DNA from: 2-01-FULL-50-23 sp964509695
GTDB lineage: Bacteria; Patescibacteriota; Microgenomatia; UBA1400; MFAQ01
Direction: 5' to 3'
Assembly: GCA_964509695.1 (NCBI GenBank)
Contig: CAZDXN010000007.1
Location: 1-41,552, forward strand
DNA length: 41,552 nt
Of this stretch, positions 39,250 through 41,552 are shown one piece after another (position 1 is the stretch's first letter; every line of letters starts with the position of its first letter). A program made the translations under genes and the position numbers. The notes below the pieces were generated by a model, which was not told where the DNA came from, made no database searches, and saw only the letters and a program-made list of their open reading frames with translations.

Positions 39250-39570
39250 ATGCAAATCGAACTCGTCGACAGCAACGTTAAGTTCTCGGACGGTTACAAG
39301 GCTCGCCTTCTGACCAAATTCACTTCGGTCATCGACAAGTATTTGAAAAGCATGAGCGAGGATTTGAAAGTGGCCAGTCTTAGCATTCACAAGAACCTTC
39401 GCGGTAGCTACGAAATGAAGTTTGATATGGAAAAGGTTCCGTTCGCCAAGATTTACGCCCGCCACACCAGCCCCGACCTTTTACACGGCGTTATTGTCCT
39501 CCGCGATCAGGTCAAACGTCAGATCCGCGAAAATCTCGCCAAGCTCAGAGAAGTCTCTCGAACCGCCTGA
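39250..39570 (+). CDS. raiA: Ribosome hibernation factor, RaiA/HPF type
   Basis: 106 residues, the length of the short HPF/YfiA domain (PF02482): MQIELVDSNVKFSDGYKARLLTKFTSVIDKYLKSMSEDLKVASLSIHKNLRGSYEMKFDM...IYARHTSPDLLHGVIVLRDQVKRQIRENLAKLRE, with the beta-alpha-beta-beta-beta-alpha order and a basic face. Such proteins bind the 30S decoding region in stationary or starved cells and silence the ribosome. There is no long-HPF C-terminal dimerisation domain. A TATATA box lies 5 nt before the ATG. The symbol reflects family, not tested function. Confidence 0.85.
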   Translation: MQIELVDSNVKFSDGYKARLLTKFTSVIDKYLKSMSEDLKVASLSIHKNLRGSYEMKFDMEKVPFAKIYARHTSPDLLHGVIVLRDQVKRQIRENLAKLREVSRTA

Positions 39571-39576
39571 TAGAAT
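39571..39576 (+). promoter_or_regulatory. -10 box TAGAAT, 6 nt before the ATG at 39583
   Basis: TAGAAT, spacer TGGGTC, ATG, directly after the RaiA-type stop. Confidence 0.55.
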
Positions 39577-39582
39577 TGGGTC

Positions 39583-41457
39583 ATGAGCCTAAGAAAAATC
39601 CTTCTTGCGGTTTTCCTGACCAGTTTGACTATCGGCATTCGTCCTGCCAGGGTCGAGGCCAAAGACTACTCCATCACTAGCGCCGATTTCCAAGTTAGAC
39701 TCAAATCAAACGGCTCTGCTGATATCACCGAGACGCGTACCTACCAGTTTGACGGCTCATACTCCAATGCCTATATCGACTTTGATACCAAGGCCAAGTG
39801 TCTGCCTCTTTCGGGTGCGTGTCGCGACTATATTATTACCAACGACTCAGTCGACGGCTACCGCAAAAGTTCAAGTAGTTTACCCAATACTTATTATGTC
39901 CAAGATTCGACCGGGAAGCATTCCATCTCTTGGCATTTTCAGGCTCTAAATGTATCCAGGACATTTGTCATTCGCTATACCATAAACAACGCCATCATCA
40001 ACGAACAGGATGTTTCCGAATTTTACTGGCAGCTGATTGGCGACAAATGGGACAAAGGCGTCGCTTCGGTCACGGCTCGGATAATCCTTCCTTCACCGGC
40101 TCCGGACAAAGAGATTGCCGCCTTCGGCCACGGTCCGCTAAACGGCAAAGTCAGTATTCCCAACAATCAAGAAGTTACCCTTTCCGCCAGCAATCTTTCC
40201 CCGAATACTTTTTTTGAGGCTCGGGTTATCTTCCCCAAGTTGGTCTATGCCACTCTTGCCCAGACAGGCAGTTTGACCAAACAGCAAATTCTCGATCAGG
40301 AAAGCTCCTACGCCAAAAAAACAGCCGTCAAATCTGCCGCCGGCTTTCTGGGGGGAATTGTCATCGGCGGTCTACTCACGATCTACAATCTTTTTGCCCT
40401 TGGTCGAATTATCAGATGGCTCTTCCTTTGGTGGAAGTTTGGTCGTGACGGCAGACTCCCGGCGGTCAATCTGGCCGATTCTCTTCATGAACCACCTTCG
40501 GATCTGGATCCGATTCTGGTCAACGCCCTATTGAATCCGGACTTTAAACCCAACCCCAAAGCCATCACCGCCACCATTCTTGATCTAGCCAGAAGAAAAA
40601 TCTTAAAAATTGAAACAATCAAAAAGCCACTATTACTTGGTATCCTCCCCAGAGCTCCTGAAATAATTATCACTCTCACCGCAGAAAAAGTTGAAATGAC
40701 TTCCCTCGAGAAAGACCTTTTGGAGTTTGTCGGACTCAATCTCCCGGGGTCTATTGCAGTCTCAATGATTGTCTCTGAGTTACGAAATCACCCCACGAAG
40801 GTAAGGACTTTTTGGGAAGACTTCCCCAAACGGGTTGAAATCAAACTTATCAAAGCCGGACTATTAGACAGGAACTCTCACAAATTACAACAAGTCTTCA
40901 AAAAGGAACTCATTATCTTCGGAGTCTTCTTGTTCATCTCCCTTTTTGCCATTCGTTTCATTCCTACTAGTTTATTTAGTAACCGTATTATTACCACTAT
41001 CTTTATTATCTCAGGAATTCTTAGCCTCCTCGCCCTCTTTATTGGCGGCCTAATCGTTCAGGCCATGGACAAACAGACTCCGGCAGGACTCATGGCCCAC
41101 GCTCAGTGGCGCGCCTTCAAAAACTATCTCAAGAAGTACTCTGTCACCAAAAAATATCCCCTCGACTCAATCATTCTCTGGGAGAAATACTTGGTCTACG
41201 GCGCGGCTCTCGGAATTTCCGTCAAGGCCTTGGCCCAACTACCCTTAAGAGACAAAGGAAGTTACGCCAACTCGACTCTCTATCTTTACACCAACTCCGG
41301 AAATGGAGGAGTCTCGGGAATTGATTCCCTCGCCAGCAATTTGAATACAATCTCCAACTCAATTAGTTCAGTCGGAGCCGTCGGTGTTGGTTCTTCTGGT
41401 GGCTTTTCTGGAGGCGGTGGAGGCGGTGGAGGCGGTGGCGGTGGGGGAGCCAGTTAG
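39583..41457 (+). CDS. DUF2207 membrane protein with poly-Gly C-terminus
   Basis: 624 residues. Signal peptide about 1-26 (MSLRKILLAVFLTSLTIGIRPARVEA), an extracellular beta-rich DUF2207 domain (ITSADFQVRLKSNGSADITETRTYQFDGSYSNAYIDFDTKA...), a membrane helix at about 250-270, a cytoplasmic part, two further helices (ELIIFGVFLFISLFAIRFI, TTIFIISGILSLLALFIGGLIV), the region WRAFKNYLKKY...LWEKYLVYGAALGISVKALAQL, and a Gly-rich end GGFSGGGGGGGGGGGGGAS. This is the usual architecture of DUF2207 proteins, whose function is unknown. The start is supported by TAGAAT 6 nt upstream. Confidence 0.9.
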   Translation: MSLRKILLAVFLTSLTIGIRPARVEAKDYSITSADFQVRLKSNGSADITETRTYQFDGSYSNAYIDFDTKAKCLPLSGACRDYIITNDSVDGYRKSSSSLPNTYYVQDSTGKHSISWHFQALNVSRTFVIRYTINNAIINEQDVSEFYWQLIGDKWDKGVASVTARIILPSPAPDKEIAAFGHGPLNGKVSIPNNQEVTLSASNLSPNTFFEARVIFPKLVYATLAQTGSLTKQQILDQESSYAKKTAVKSAAGFLGGIVIGGLLTIYNLFALGRIIRWLFLWWKFGRDGRLPAVNLADSLHEPPSDLDPILVNALLNPDFKPNPKAITATILDLARRKILKIETIKKPLLLGILPRAPEIIITLTAEKVEMTSLEKDLLEFVGLNLPGSIAVSMIVSELRNHPTKVRTFWEDFPKRVEIKLIKAGLLDRNSHKLQQVFKKELIIFGVFLFISLFAIRFIPTSLFSNRIITTIFIISGILSLLALFIGGLIVQAMDKQTPAGLMAHAQWRAFKNYLKKYSVTKKYPLDSIILWEKYLVYGAALGISVKALAQLPLRDKGSYANSTLYLYTNSGNGGVSGIDSLASNLNTISNSISSVGAVGVGSSGGFSGGGGGGGGGGGGGAS

Positions 41458-41465
41458 CTGGCCTG

Positions 41466-41486
41466 CCCTGAGCGAAGTCGAATGGG
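41466..41486. repeat. Small dispersed palindrome-type repeat CCCTGAGCGAAGTCGAA
   Basis: CCCTGAGCGAAGTCGAATGGG closes with CCC/GGG and carries tandem G-A mismatches inside. Sequences of this type recur between genes in many unrelated bacterial genomes. It follows the DUF2207 stop by 8 bp and may act as a transcript-end element. Confidence 0.5.
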
Positions 41487-41487
41487 G

Positions 41488-41493
41488 TAGAAT
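41488..41493 (+). promoter_or_regulatory. -10 box TAGAAT, 6 nt before the ATG at 41500
   Basis: TAGAAT, spacer CACTTC, ATG. Confidence 0.5.
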
Positions 41494-41499
41494 CACTTC

Positions 41500-41552
41500 A
41501 TGAGTTCTTCAATAATCGTCTGCCCCAAATGCAAAGCTGAAATTCCCGTTGA
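41500..41552 (+). CDS. N-terminus of a zinc-ribbon protein (possibly DUF2130)
   Basis: The gene runs off the right edge after 17 codons: MSSSIIVCPKCKAEIPV. The CPKC pair at the very start is like the N-terminal zinc ribbon of DUF2130 proteins, which then continue with a long coiled coil; too little is present to be sure. The TAGAAT box 6 nt before the ATG supports the start. Confidence 0.55.
   Translation, partial: MSSSIIVCPKCKAEIPV

Noticed and set aside
1..41552. CRISPR array or cas genes
   Set aside because: No regularly spaced direct repeats of 20-40 bp and no Cas protein motifs were seen; the only tandem repeats are the short AAATCA-type ones.

Overview
The window looks like a piece of a Patescibacteria (Candidate Phyla Radiation) chromosome, most like Microgenomates. 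Reasons: very dense packing with many 1-20 bp overlaps, tRNA genes without an encoded CCA, a large surface-glycan locus with almost no central metabolism, a DUF2207 protein with a poly-Gly tail, and several families (YgjP-like peptidase, YkgJ-like cysteine cluster, Pif1-like helicase, small coiled-coil protein) that recur in these genomes. UGA is used as a stop, so the standard bacterial code applies. The assignment is an inference from gene content.

Layout. 1-4041: the tail of an unknown gene, signal peptidase I, tRNA-Val(CAC), a YgjP-like metallopeptidase and a secreted LCAT/PGAP1-like hydrolase. 4075-22547: a cell-surface polysaccharide region with about nine nucleotide-sugar glycosyltransferases (one fused to a FkbM methyltransferase), a Wzx-like flippase, two GT39/ArnT-like multi-membrane glycosyltransferases, an O-antigen ligase/polymerase-like protein and an anchored Ig-like protein. 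A leftward operon inside it (12933-8169) adds an ABC-F ATPase and a frameshifted sugar nucleotidyltransferase. It is followed by an IS256-type insertion sequence sitting against an IS481-type transposase remnant. 22555-26634: two unknown proteins, a YbaK/ProX-type deacylase, a DinD/Bro-N-like protein, tRNA-Gly(CCC), a coiled-coil protein and an MFS transporter. 26929-37482: a defence-type island with a SNF2-family helicase, an unknown 156-aa protein, type III Mod and Res subunits, a small membrane protein, a lone REC domain, a PIN-toxin module and a secreted thermonuclease. 37509-41552: a cysteine-cluster protein, a Pif1-like helicase, a RaiA/HPF-type protein, a DUF2207 protein and the start of a zinc-ribbon protein.

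Most interesting signals. (1) The MFS transporter is preceded by a leader of about 225 nt with a 26-codon ORF and two mutually exclusive 7-bp helices, one a terminator-like hairpin. This is the layout of a ribosome-controlled transcription attenuator, as in inducible antibiotic-resistance genes. (2) At least eight start codons, including that of the leader peptide, have a TANNNT box exactly 6 nt before the ATG and no clear Shine-Dalgarno site, which points to leaderless transcripts as a regular expression mode; genes inside operons and the MFS gene have ordinary Shine-Dalgarno sites. (3) A type III restriction-modification pair shares an apparent operon with a SNF2 helicase and an unrecognised protein, which may be an extended defence system. 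(4) A 52-codon ORF directly before the PIN toxin is a candidate uncharacterised antitoxin.
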